Assembly: GCF_028453695.1 (NCBI RefSeq) | Contig: NC_135777.1 | Span: 18,651,714-18,715,713, forward strand | Length of the DNA stretch: 64,000 nucleotides | From: Augochlora pura | Taxonomy: Eukaryota > Arthropoda > Insecta > Hymenoptera > Halictidae | Direction of reading: 5' to 3' | In this document: positions 30,361 to 41,945 of the stretch, piece by piece | How positions within the stretch are numbered: position 1 is the stretch's first letter | Layout: each line of letters starts with the position of its first letter | Translations under genes and position numbers: made by a program | The notes under the pieces: generated by a model | Seen by the model: the letters and a program-made list of their open reading frames with translations, nothing else | What the model was told of the DNA's origin: nothing | Database searches by the model: none

Positions 30361-31949
30361 TAGGCTGACTCATCGTCCCACTTATTTGGGAATTCCCCTA
30401 GTTTTTTTTTACCAGAAACGTCGGCCTGGAATCCTGCACGTTTTACTGAAATTTTTGACCATTTTTTTTTAGGTCTGGACTCGCTTTTTCAAGTCTTTGA
30501 TTTATTCGAATAAATTACCTTTCCAATGTATTTGCTTTTGATTTAATAAATTGGCGTTGATTAACTATGGATTTATAGGTGCGGCAACCTTAACGTAAGG
30601 GGTGTGAAATTATGGATTATTCGTTAACCTCTCGCACACTATGGTTTCTTTCACAGATCCGTTCCATAGCATTTCTGTGTGATAAAAATTCATAGACAAG
30701 AATTTATATGCATTAGCATGGCAGTCTTTGCTTTTATTCTTAAACACTGATAACAGAATTATTTCGGTGCGAACAAAGTGCAAAATGTATCAGTAAATTA
30801 TGTTTAAAATCTTCGTAAAGTGTCTGACGCATTATTACAGTACCAGGGATTAAATTTTTGATACAGAAATAAAGTATAATTTCACTGCAGTATGACAAGT
30901 TAGAAACGAATGTGAATTTCCTTTCTGGATTTTGAGCGGTCACTTAAAGAGGATTTTAAAACTCACTCTCATGAGAGTTTTAAAACTAGAAACGACTCAA
31001 ACAAAAGCTAAAAATGTACGATTTAAGACATGGTTACTTTGGTGTCAGAGAAACTTCGAGATCGCGTCGGAAAATCGACAATTTTACGATAATGATTACA
31101 CTTCGAAGTTTTACTTCACGTCGACGGTGAAAAATACTTCCTTGGAATCTTCTAAGTTTCGAGGGCTCGAATTCGAGCTAGAGGTCGAACTTTTTTCGAC
31201 AATTCACGGACTTCAACTTCTCTTAATTATCTTACTGTTCAGAATGTTGCTTAACCAATATCCTCTTAAGTGCACGGAATATACAATATCTCTAATTCTC
31301 CTGAATTTTAAAAGAAGTATAGATCATCTTTTAAACGAAATTAATAAAAGGGTTTGTTTCCCAAAAATCTTGATTTCAACGAGTACCAGGTAATATGTTT
31401 TTACATGGTATATAAAATATATCTAGAATATTACAATAACTGGAAATAATTCTGAATTAATAATTCTGATACCATCAAATAGCTTTTCTAACCGTGTAAA
31501 ATCGAATGAAATCGTGTAAAAATGAAATTACCTTTGCAGACCGTGTCAAATGAAAATCGTGCGAAAACAGGATTGTATGTTTTTCTACGCGAGCAACAAC
31601 GTTGCAACTACGCTCTCGTAAAGCAAATACCAGAAGATCATCGCTACAACAATGTCTACGAACGTCCCGGATTTAATAGTCACTCAACCTGTTGGACGAT
31701 TCGCTGCGAAGCGACGAAATAAAAGCAGCGGATTCGTTATATAGAGCCGCAATAATTCGTGCCGCTCGTAACACTACGATATACGGCCGTACTGGCAAGA
31801 ATCATTCAACCGGCGTGTGCGAGCGGACATAAAACGGTTCACACGGGTTCACTGGACAGTTCCGCTGCTCGAGGGCTAAAGCGTCTGCGATATTACACGA
31901 GCGAAATACTCGATTTATTGGCTACAACGGGTCTCTACGGCTAACTCGC

Positions 31950-31995
31950 CTCTCCCTCTCTCTCTCTCTTTCTCGCTGTCTCCTCTCCTTCTCGA
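31950..31995. repeat. CT-rich microsatellite
   Basis: Imperfect CT repeat, CTCTCTCTCTCTC with interruptions. Confidence 0.8.
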
Positions 31996-33009
31996 CCTAC
32001 GCAGCCTCTGCCGCGCCAGTGACAACCGCCTTAATTAAGTTTACCTTCGTTAAAGCCCCGATTCACTGTTCGCCTTGTACATCCGCCGCCTGCTGGGACG
32101 CTCGCCAACCCTCCGCCTTTTCCCCCAATTTGCATCCGAACCGTAGAAAGTCAGCGTAGCCTCGGGAATAATTTGCGTTCACCGTATCGAATGCTCGGCT
32201 ATGTCGATTCGCCCGATCTCGGGATTTTAATTACTATCTGCGACGCGTTTGCTGCCGCAGTTAGTTACCTGATAAGCCTCGGGACCCTTTATTCCAGGAT
32301 TCGTAACATTGTTGCAGAATCGTAGAGACATAGATTCCGAATGAATGAAATCTTGTCATTCTTATTAGCAAGTTGCGTAAACTTCCCAAGTATTTGCTTA
32401 ATCCTTCGATACTGTTAATATGAAAATAATGTTACAGTTTTAATAATATTAAGATCAAGACATCGATTTTATAGTGCTAATACCAAACTGCTTTGTGACA
32501 GCTTTATTTCCAAATTATCGAAATGATGAATATTAAAAAACAATTAGGTTGTATTATTTATTACCGTATAGTGTACATTATGGTATAGTTTGAATTAATT
32601 TCTATAATACGGCGTCGAAGAACGAACGACAATTTTCTCCCGTTTCTCGCCGAATAAGGCTGCGACGCTCGAAGAATCGAAACCACGCAGTCGACGGAAG
32701 AATCTGACTGTATCGAGCCGAAACCTTAAAATCACAGTGAAGAATAAAAAAAAAAGCAGCATGTCGGAGACCGAGCGAAGGATTGAACAAACACTGTGAT
32801 TGGAAGGAACCCGGCGTAACAGCCAGTGTCGTTAAAAATCTCGAGAAAATTGTCGAGAGGAGGCCGATACGATCGGCTTCCGAATCGATCCGCGACCGAT
32901 TTCCCGTGTCGGCGATCGCCGAAGCGATTCCGCGAGTCCCCCGCGAGCGATTTGTCAACTTTCCGCGGGCGGAACGAACTCCCCGGAAAACATCGGCGAA
33001 ATAGGATCG

Positions 33010-33049
33010 CGGCGGCGGCGGCGGCCGTCGTCGACGTCGTCGTCGTCGT
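33010..33049. repeat. GCG/GTC trinucleotide repeat
   Basis: (GCG)n passing into (GTC)n within a CpG-rich patch. It is probably noncoding. Confidence 0.75.
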
Positions 33050-34312
33050 GTTTCACGTTGTTGGCCGCGAGCGGAATCGGTCGTTACGATACGATCAAGC
33101 GAAACGGCGAAAGTTCCGCGGGGCGGTTTTTAATATTGCACGCGCTTATGAATAAGGGATGAACGTAGGAAGTTGTATCGCGGCCGGGGCGACGGTCGAT
33201 GCCGGCGTTTTTCAGGGACGTTTTCCACCCGCGGAACTTCCGATTGTTGTAAAGCGCTAACCGGCCGTTGAGGATTCTACTTTGCCCCGGGAATCTTCCG
33301 AGTTTCGTTCACGGTTTACGATCTCCGAAAAGCGTTCGTCATCGGGCAACGACTCGCCCGATTTTTTGGCGAACTGGCTCCTCCATTGTCTCGATGTTCG
33401 TTCCCCGTGTTTTTCGCTCGGGAGTTTATGAAAATCGATTTTTCGACGGTGGAATTTTATAAGGTATCTCGCATTTATATTTCAGCTAAAAAATGAAAAA
33501 GGAAAACATTCGCGTTTTTAATTCTTTTTATCCGAGCCTATTCAAAAAATTAAAGATAACGAAAATCACAGTTCAATTTTTCATTTCTCTAAATCTTATA
33601 AAATATCTTGACAATATTCCAGTTGCGATAATAATGATAATATTTCGTTTGACACCTTCTATTTAAGCCTCTAGAAAATATTGTAATATCTCCTGAAAAC
33701 AATCTTCAAAGTATTGTTTAAATATAGTAAAAATGTAGAGCGTTGAATCACTTCGTCGTTAGAAATCCTTAAAAACGTATCTTTTTACTAACCGAATCTT
33801 CTAAAACAGCTTACGGTGCTGATTGCGCGCGATCATTCGCTCGCGGACGACCTTTTGACGAAGATTCACGTTTGATTGATGAGCGCGTGTTGCGTCGGTG
33901 GTGGGATGAAAGTATGAATTATTGAATAGTAAAGATAAAGATTGTATAATGGCATAGATATGAATAATTGATGGGTTCGGAAGATAAAGAACTGTAACTG
34001 ATTCTTACCGCACAGACAGTATAAGCTATAGCAAAACAGGGCGAATCGTTCCTGATCACCGTGCACGCCAACTATACGGTTTTGTGTTACACACAAAACC
34101 GCATACGTAGACGTACGCTTCTACATAGATGCGCGTTCTATCCAATCGCAATTAACGCAACCGTATCCTATACGATGTTATGGCGTAGAATGCGTCCAGT
34201 CGCGGACAAACTCCGTTCAATGGCCGACCGAAGCCACGGATGCTTAATTGGGAACTGGAACGGCCATTTTTAATTATTCCGGCGGGGCGTCTGGAATCGA
34301 GCAGAGTGAGAG

Positions 34313-34313
34313 A

Positions 34314-34349
<36 letters not shown>
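34313..34349. repeat. Compound GT/GA microsatellite
   Basis: (GT)9 passes directly into (GA)9-10. Confidence 0.9.
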
Positions 34350-36234
34350 ATCGAAACAAAAAGCGTAACAGGTAGCTAGAGATAATACCCGCGTCAAGTC
34401 CGTTTTAATCGATCGAGGCCGGGGTAAGCAGCCGTCGAGAGCTTTTCGCCTCTGCGAATGTGCGATTCAGTGGACTTGAGTTACACAAAGAGGCGACGAG
34501 CAAATATTTCTTCCTTTCGAGAACGTATGAGCCGTTTATTTTAAAAGTGTCCTAAGTCCGTTTCGCATTATTCGTTGCTAATTGCGGTGGCCCGTACATT
34601 ATTCGCTTAATAACTGCTATTATTTTAATTGAATACAGTTAAGCAGTGTAACACATCCGAAAGGGTATATTCTTTTATTTTTGGTTGAAATGCAAATTCT
34701 TAAATATTTCAGTTTAAATAGAAATGTACTTTGGTCACTTTCAAAATAGACGGCTTTCACGTATAAATTATTCACTTAGAAATTTTTATCGCGACGATAC
34801 TTTAATCTTCGAAGATCTTTGAAGAAGAAAAGACATCGAGGAGCTATAATTAAAAACCTTGTAAAGATTGTATAAAAACCTTGTACAAGACCGAGGCTTC
34901 AATATTAAGTAAGAGATTCATCAGCAAACTGCGGATTTAATAAATTTCCGACAAAAATAACTGGCTTCGAAAAAATTGAAAATATTTCTACGTTATTCCC
35001 GGTTTATTAAAATAATTAAAAGAGGGAAGATATTCTTATTCGACTCACGTCGCCCACGATAAACTTCGGCAATTTTGATGTTGCATTCACACTACGAGAA
35101 TATCGATAAGAAACGTTGAATAAACGGAGATAAAGGAAGCAGAGCCACGGGTCCCGGCGTCACGATTTTCATCGAACGTAGGATCGAGTATCGTTGATTA
35201 CCTCGGCGGGGTTAATTTGTCGGCGGCGATCCGGGATCCGCGAATCGTCGATCGTCAATGTCGAGGGGATCGATCGCCTTGGAACTTGAGCACCGACACA
35301 AATTGAATCCCGACGTGGCCAGTGGCCGGACAAAGCAGCTACCGTGCAATATGTAATCAGAAGCCGAAGAAACGAGGTTCGATTCCCGAGTGCTCGCCGA
35401 CTTATACGACCGAGGGGGGTACATATTAGTCTGTAGCAGGGGATTGGCACGCGGCCAGGGTGCCGCTCGACGATGAAGGAGAGATCAGATACTTGACACA
35501 GAGGCGAGCCGCCAGCGACTTTTCTCCGTGGAAAAGGAACACGTTGCGCTGTCTCTACGGTTGCCTTCCGGACGCTTTTCAAAGACCTCCCGCTTTGAGG
35601 AAAGAATGGAAAGAGAGAGAAGGTGGAAGAAGAAAGAGACAGAGAGAGAGAGGGGGAGGGGAGTGTGGGAGGCAGAGGAACGGCCGAGTGCCCAGGAAAA
35701 TCTTTGAGGAACTCCTACACCTTTTCGCGACGCTACTTGCCCACGCGAGCCGCTCGAACAATGTCTATGCAAACGACCCATTGTGCCCGCTTTCCAAACT
35801 AGTGGCTTTCGTTTGTTCACTGGTTTTCCATGCTGAAAGATACACACGTGGCACACGGCTATTTCTAGAGCATCGAGTGGAAACTCGGAAGCTCGAGGAG
35901 ACCGTTCGATTGATCTTTGCACGCCTGCCATTTTCTGGCACCTGTTCACTGCCTGGGTAATCGGATTTTTCAGATTTGGATGTCGTAGACTGGACAGTTA
36001 GGGCCAGGACCTTCGCACAGTTTGCCGTATGTTCGCATTGGAGACGCAATTTTATTGTAACTTTACATCGCTTGGAAAATTCGTTCGATTTTAAGCGGTT
36101 TCTTTAGATTAATTTTAATATGTATTCTTGCACGAATATTTAATCTTTAATTAAAAATAAAACGTAGAGAGTTATCTTTCGAATAGTTACTTTAATTTAT
36201 TGATCAAAACATGTTCTCCTGGGCTGACATCGTT

Positions 36235-36560
36235 ACGTTCGGTCTTATGTTTTAGTTTAAACCATTGTTCCAAATTATGTAAAATCGACAAGCATAAAAT
36301 AAGAGAGAAAAGATGAGCTTTCGAGTGGTCGTTTCAAATTTATTTTAGTATATATTCCCGTATGAATTTTTTCACTCTGAAGAATCCAAACTAAAGCTGA
36401 AACGATCCTCTTCGAGATAGGGTACTATCGATTTTAAAGCGAAGTTCGAGATCGTGTCGAAAAATTGACAAGTATAGAATGGGAAAAATAGGCTGAGATT
36501 TCGTGGAGTAGTTCTAAAATTTTTAAACGTTCTTCTATAACAATTTCTAAATCTTCGATG
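36235..36560. repeat. Local copies of a dispersed repeat
   Basis: Two adjacent related units share (A/G)TTTTAGTTTAAACC/ATTTTAAAGCGAAG, TCGACAAGCATAAAAT/TTGACAAGTATAGAAT, GAGAAAAGATGAG/GGGAAAAATAGGCTGAG and AAACTAAAGCTGAAA/AAATTAAAGCTGAAA. A third relative lies at 31018-31090 (AACTTCGAGATCGCGTCGGA). Confidence 0.5.
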
Positions 36561-37894
36561 ACTCAAATTAAAGCTGAAAGATCATATTTTATAACAAGAC
36601 CATTTATTTAAAATTCGTGGTAACCTCTTTAAAATTCCAAGAGACAAGAAACCGATCAAGATCGCTGCGGTGATCGAGCAACGCTGTGAAATGAGCAGCG
36701 ATAATTAACCGCAGCAGAGAATTCGGAACAAAGTTCGCGAGTTCCAGGATTACGGTTCGTTCGCCTCTAGCACGTATTACCGAATTCGCGAGTGCTTCGC
36801 GGTTTCGAAGATGCTCGGCCACGCATCGTCGACATGCTTGAAACATGAGCCACACGCGAGCCGGCGGAAGCACCGCGAGTCACGCGAATTTTTGCGTCCC
36901 CCCCTCCGTAGCGTCGCGTCGCGCCGCGACCGCCACGCAGCGCGATTTCACGCGATAACAAGGACTCCTCTGTTTTCACGGTAATCAGCGGATTTCGCTT
37001 TCTCGCGTGTCCGCTAGCGTCGAGCAACAATCGTTAGCTCGGCGTGGATCTCTACACGCTTGGCTGCGATCCAGACGCGCTGCTGGATCAGCGATCCGCA
37101 GCCAGCCGCGACCGGAACCGCCACCAAAAACCCTTCCGCTCGACAGTTGAAACGCGAGACGTTTATTTTGTCCTTTGCCGTGGATCCTACGCGGATTAAG
37201 TCTGCCCCGTGATCGAATTTTAAGGGTAGCCGCAAGGTTATGTAATGATAGAATGCGATTGAACTTGCTTTTGCAGAATAATTTTAAGGATAACGAGAAA
37301 TTTGAACGAAAAAAGATGTATATTGTAAATTTTAACGATTATTGTAACGAAAGGAAGTGTATTGTAAATTGTTAGTCGACAATAAATTGTTGCAGCATCG
37401 GCGCATCGGAAATTCTTGATTTTCGACATTTATGAAAGGGAAACAATTTGTTCTGATATAAATTCCTTCGAGTTCATAAGCGAATCTCAAGCTTCTGCAG
37501 TTAATTAGTCTGCTACAATTTCATTAGAAACATCAAACGATACAAAGCGGACACGGTTAAATAAAGTTCTCTTTGACCGACAGGGTAACGGAGCGAACGT
37601 TTTCAATTTGTTTAAATGGAGCACACGTGCGCGTACGTCGCACGCAAAATAGAAAAAAAACATGTTCGAAGCAAATGAAGTTCGATGAGAGCAGTACAAA
37701 ATACAGCACACCATTCCACTTGAATGAAAACTAAGTGAGTCCTCCCGTACATATCGAAGTCGTTCCGGAGAAATTGATTGTATAACAAAAATTGAAACTT
37801 CCTTCAATTAAAACATTTAATTAAAACAGCAGTATGGGTATTCAACGAACGCGCAGAGATTCACATTCATTAGAAAAATGTTATTTCTCTTTTG

Positions 37895-38056
37895 AAGTAA
37901 TATTCATTGAAATATTATTTCAAATAACATTTCATTTCATTTTATAATTATTTGAAATATTTTTTCGAATAACATTTCATTTCATTTGATAATTATTTGA
38001 AATATCATTTCAAATAATATTTCAGTTCATTTTATGATTACTTGAAATAATTATGA
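37895..38056. repeat. 45-bp AT-rich tandem repeat
   Basis: Three clear units start at 37922, 37967 and 38012 with (A/G)AATAA(C/T)ATTTCA, each ending near ATTATTTGAAATAT. A more diverged unit precedes them. The period is exactly 45 bases, and each unit contains short internal palindromes. Confidence 0.8.
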
Positions 38057-38452
38057 AATGAAATGTTTGCTTTCGACAATTTAAAATAAAGAAATAACGA
38101 AAAATGTGAAGTTGAAACGTTTGAAATCCCTTCATCTCAAGCATTGTATTTTTAAACAACGACGCTGAGGATAATCGTCCGCGAGAAATAATTAAAACGT
38201 TACTTGGAATTCTTATTTCAAGTAAAATTTGTTCAAGCCTGTGAGTATCCAATAAGGGAAAACGGTGGAACATCAATCATATTTCATGAGGCGCTGCAGT
38301 TCGCTGGTAATATCATTGTCCGCTAGGACGTCCTCGATGCAGAAAACTGCAAGGCGTCACCGATTCAGCCCTGTTCTGGGATTCGCCGGGAATTAAATCG
38401 GAAACAATCCGGCCGAAAATTGTTCACGGCCCTCACCCGTCGGGAGTGTAGC

Positions 38453-38483
38453 AGAGAAAGAGAGGGAGAGAGAAAGAGAGAGT

Positions 38484-38520
<37 letters not shown>
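38453..38520. repeat. GA microsatellite
   Basis: Imperfect then perfect (GA)n of about 68 bases. Confidence 0.9.
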
Positions 38521-38522
<2 letters not shown>

Positions 38523-40659
38523 GGAGCAAGCGAGAATTCAATAAAATCCCGTGCAGCGAAAGGTCAGAGGTCAGGTGCAGCGAAGTTAAGGCTGCACCGG
38601 CGCGCATTGGATTTATGGGGTTACGGCGCAACGAGCGCCCTCCCGCCAGGCTTCGATCCCATCGCGTGTGGATCTATGATCTATGCATCGGCCGTCGGCT
38701 CCGGCGGCTTTCACGGCGATCCCGCCGACGATTGCCTTACGGTAAATTGAATTCGACGTCACGTGAGGGATGACCCCCGCCTATGCGGTCCAAGCAAGCC
38801 GAGGATGCAGCGAACATTGATCATTAAGGCGATTATGATCGGGAGCGGCGCGGGACGGGATCCGCAGCCGGAAGCCGCGATCAACGAAACTTTTCAAACC
38901 GCTCGCAGAACGGGAGAACCCTTCTTTCGGATCAATGCGGATATTATACTCCTTGCTTTCAAGAATTTATGCCTTCGGCTACGCAATTTTTACGGCGTCC
39001 GTTGATAATAGTGTCGTGGTCGAACATATTTGATAGACTTACTGAAAACATGAGTGAACGGATCATTTATGAAAATTAAAAATTTTCTGCATGAATTAGG
39101 AAAATACTGAGTTGACATTGTTGTCTCTCTCTCTCTGAAAATAGATTTATTCAATATTATAAATGACGAGATATGCACCATATATTTCGTTAGAACTACA
39201 ATAGACAAATGTTTCACAAATTCATTGAATTGTGTATATGTTAACAATTTATTACAATTTTTAATAGTCTTTCTAAAATCCTAGTTCAACAATCTCTATA
39301 AAAAACTCTATAAAAAAAATAGTTAAAAATGACTCTTGTATCACTTTCTTCTGAAATTGTTACTTATTTATATACTCGCAATTATCGAGTCTATTAATAG
39401 GCTTGTTTCAATTATGGTGCAACTGAATGGTGGTTAATATTTTCCAGCGACCGCAGCGTTCCTTCCACCGCACTTTATTATAGCGGACGATATCGAACGT
39501 AAACCGCCTGCGGGACAGGAGTGAATGTCCTCAGGAATCACCTATATATCCTGGAGACGTTCCAATTCAATTAGCTCTTCATTCACGAGGGCATCGAAGT
39601 TCCATGAAGACAATTGTTCGCCTACTGGCGGTCATCCACGCTCGCCATCTTGTCCGTGGCCCTTCACGATGGGCGCAGTCGATCATTAGAATTAGGAACG
39701 GTTCTTTACAAAGTGAATTCTTCTACTACTTTATGCATCGAAAATCATTATTGCTCAACTTTTCCTTATTTCGATGATAGTGTAAATTATTACATAAATA
39801 TTTGTAGCAACAATAGATTCGTGAAAGTAACACTGATTTAAAAGAAATAGAATGATCTAGTGTGAAGAACCTTTTTTCGTATAGTTCTGTTTATTAATGT
39901 ATAATATAGTAAATAAGTTGAATTAATAATATAAGAAAATAGATTATAGAAAAATGACTGCCTTCATTTGCAACCTCTGATTTTGTGTAGGTCGCGAGAT
40001 CGATAGATATAGAAGCAAAGATCAATAATTGAGAAAATTATAAAATCGTAAGACATCGATCGATATTAGTGTAATTATTTCATCTGGAATTAATGTTAAA
40101 TAGAAAATGATCAATCTTCCATTAGCTATAACTACTGTCTAGAAAGAGCCCATGAAATACTAATTCACCCTTACGTGATAACCATAACTAGTTCCAATTG
40201 AAACGTATCTATTTTCTATTACACATTTTGCCTATTTATTTGAGAACACGTATCTAATAGCTACTGATAAAAAAATTGAAATTTAAATGGAATATCCATA
40301 ATTTTGTCTAAAAGCGGTTATTTCTCACAATTTGATGGCGAATAAGCTAGCACCCGGTAAAAGGTCTCATATACCTCCGCTGTTACATCTTAAAATTGCT
40401 TCGAAGTGCAGTGACTGTAAATAAAAAAACATGCACTTCAGTTACATTCTTAATTCTACCATTTCTCCCGGTGTCTTAACCTCGAAGACCCGGAGCGATC
40501 GAATAGATGCACATCGAATTTCCCAGATGGTTACTACAGCGATTCAATCGGAATCCGATGCATCCACAGAAAAAGGGCCATTCACATCGGGGCGTGACTT
40601 TGATGGATGCAAAGGCAAACAGCCGTACGTCCACCGGCACTTCCGTGTGTACACGCGAG

Positions 40660-40671
<12 letters not shown>

Positions 40672-40719
<48 letters not shown>

Positions 40720-40753
40720 GAAAAGTGGAGAGAAAAAGAAGAGAGAGAGAGAC
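40672..40753. repeat. GA microsatellite
   Basis: Long (GA)n with a CGAG interruption, tailing into GAGAAAAAGAAGAGAG. Confidence 0.9.
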
Positions 40754-41484
40754 ACGGGTAACATCTTGCTACCCTCGGGTGGCCTAGCCTTCTTTTTGGC
40801 CCGGTGCAATGAACTCCGTTTAAAATACATATATGTATACAAGAAGTTGGCCTTTGGCATTGTTCTCACTATGAACTGCTGGCAGCCACTTCCGTGCAAA
40901 GACGGCGCAGAATCTCGGACCACCTCCGGTCGAATCGACGCGATGAAGCTGAATGTTTCAACTTCCGGTCGGACGGAGATCCGTTTTTCTTCGACCTCTT
41001 ATCAGATTGGCCGATATGAATGGCCAGGTTTTGTTCCGTAGTCTGGCTTCAAAGCCGAAGCAAATATTGCGGAACTTTATTAGCATTATTGGACTGCGGA
41101 TCCTTGCTTGGTTTGATGTAGACTTACACGCTGAATATTTTATCAAATTCATAATTATAACAGAAACTTTATTACAGATATTTTCTAAAAACTCTGTCGG
41201 AAGAATGAAGTGCAGTGAAGAGACAAAGATCGTTTTGTATAAATATTTAATAACTATCACGTTCGACCATTTGGAGATGGCAAGGGTTGAAATCATTTTA
41301 ATGAATGAAGCAATATAAATATTATTTACAGTCTGTTCGTATCTAATCAATTTAAATAATGTTACTCATTCTATTCTTTATTTAAGTTCTCATTTATTAA
41401 ATACGAACAAATTAATGAATATAAACCTTATCGCGATTACTTATAGTAATATAGGTAATTGTAAATTTCGTCGAAGGGTAGGTA

Positions 41485-41503
41485 TTGGAGTGCAAAGGGT
41501 TAA
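41485..41503. mobile_element. Solo piggyBac-type terminus
   Basis: TTGGAGTGCAAAGGGTTAA is the right-end terminal repeat and TTAA of the family at 50372 and 55537. No matching left end was found within reach, so it is a remnant or a single end. Confidence 0.5.
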
Positions 41504-41659
41504 AATATCAAGCATTAAATTAAAACATCCGATATCTTCCAAAGCAAGTTTTTAATAAAATGGAGTGGCATTGCTAAGGATTAATTTCTAAACGAGTGAA
41601 AGCAACGAGAAGACTACTTTGCATATATTATGGGGGGTAGCAGACGCCTTCGCGATGAA

Positions 41660-41945
41660 ATCGTATTGATCAGCGACTGAGACAGTCGCTTACGAGACGT
41701 AGCTTAGGTGGGGCGGGATCTTTTTTTCGGTGAAAAATTTCATTTAACGCCAGACAAAAGAGGAGTCGTCCGTGGCAAAGCCCACGGCGGAGTCTATGGT
41801 TGGTGGTGCGCGACCGAACCGAACGGCGTCGCAGCTGAGGGTTATTCAGCTTGGGCGGTCTTGGTCGGGGTTTAAGCCGCGTTCTCAATCTCCCGATATT
41901 AAAGGATTTTCATTCGGCGATATGGGATGACCCGTTCGGGTCAGG
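41660..41945. other. Hairpin-rich GC segment of unknown origin
   Basis: Three perfect hairpins occur in 270 bp: GCGACTG-AGA-CAGTCGC (41673-41689), CCGTGG-CAAAGC-CCACGG (41770-41787) and GACCC-GTTC-GGGTC (41929-41942). The block is GC-rich in AT-rich flanks. It may be a retroelement fragment or a structured RNA. No promoter or coding signal was recognised. Confidence 0.35.

Larger units (their letters stand above)
30361..37921. other. No gene found: intron or intergenic DNA
   Basis: Mixed AT-rich sequence with CpG-rich patches (about 31650-32230, 32600-33440, 35150-35950, 36680-37200), microsatellites and a dispersed repeat seen at 31018-31090 and 36235-36475. A plus-strand frame of 153 codons at 30932-31393 lies partly in that dispersed repeat and resembles no family. 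No splice-bounded coding exon was recognised. Confidence 0.55.

Noticed and set aside
30932..31393. 153-codon plus-strand open frame
   Set aside because: It resembles no protein family and overlaps a sequence repeated at 36235-36475, so it is more likely repeat DNA.
35460..35960. Overlapping ~160-codon frames on both strands
   Set aside because: They result from CpG-rich composition and a GA-rich stretch. Frames on opposite strands are equally long and none has a recognisable domain.
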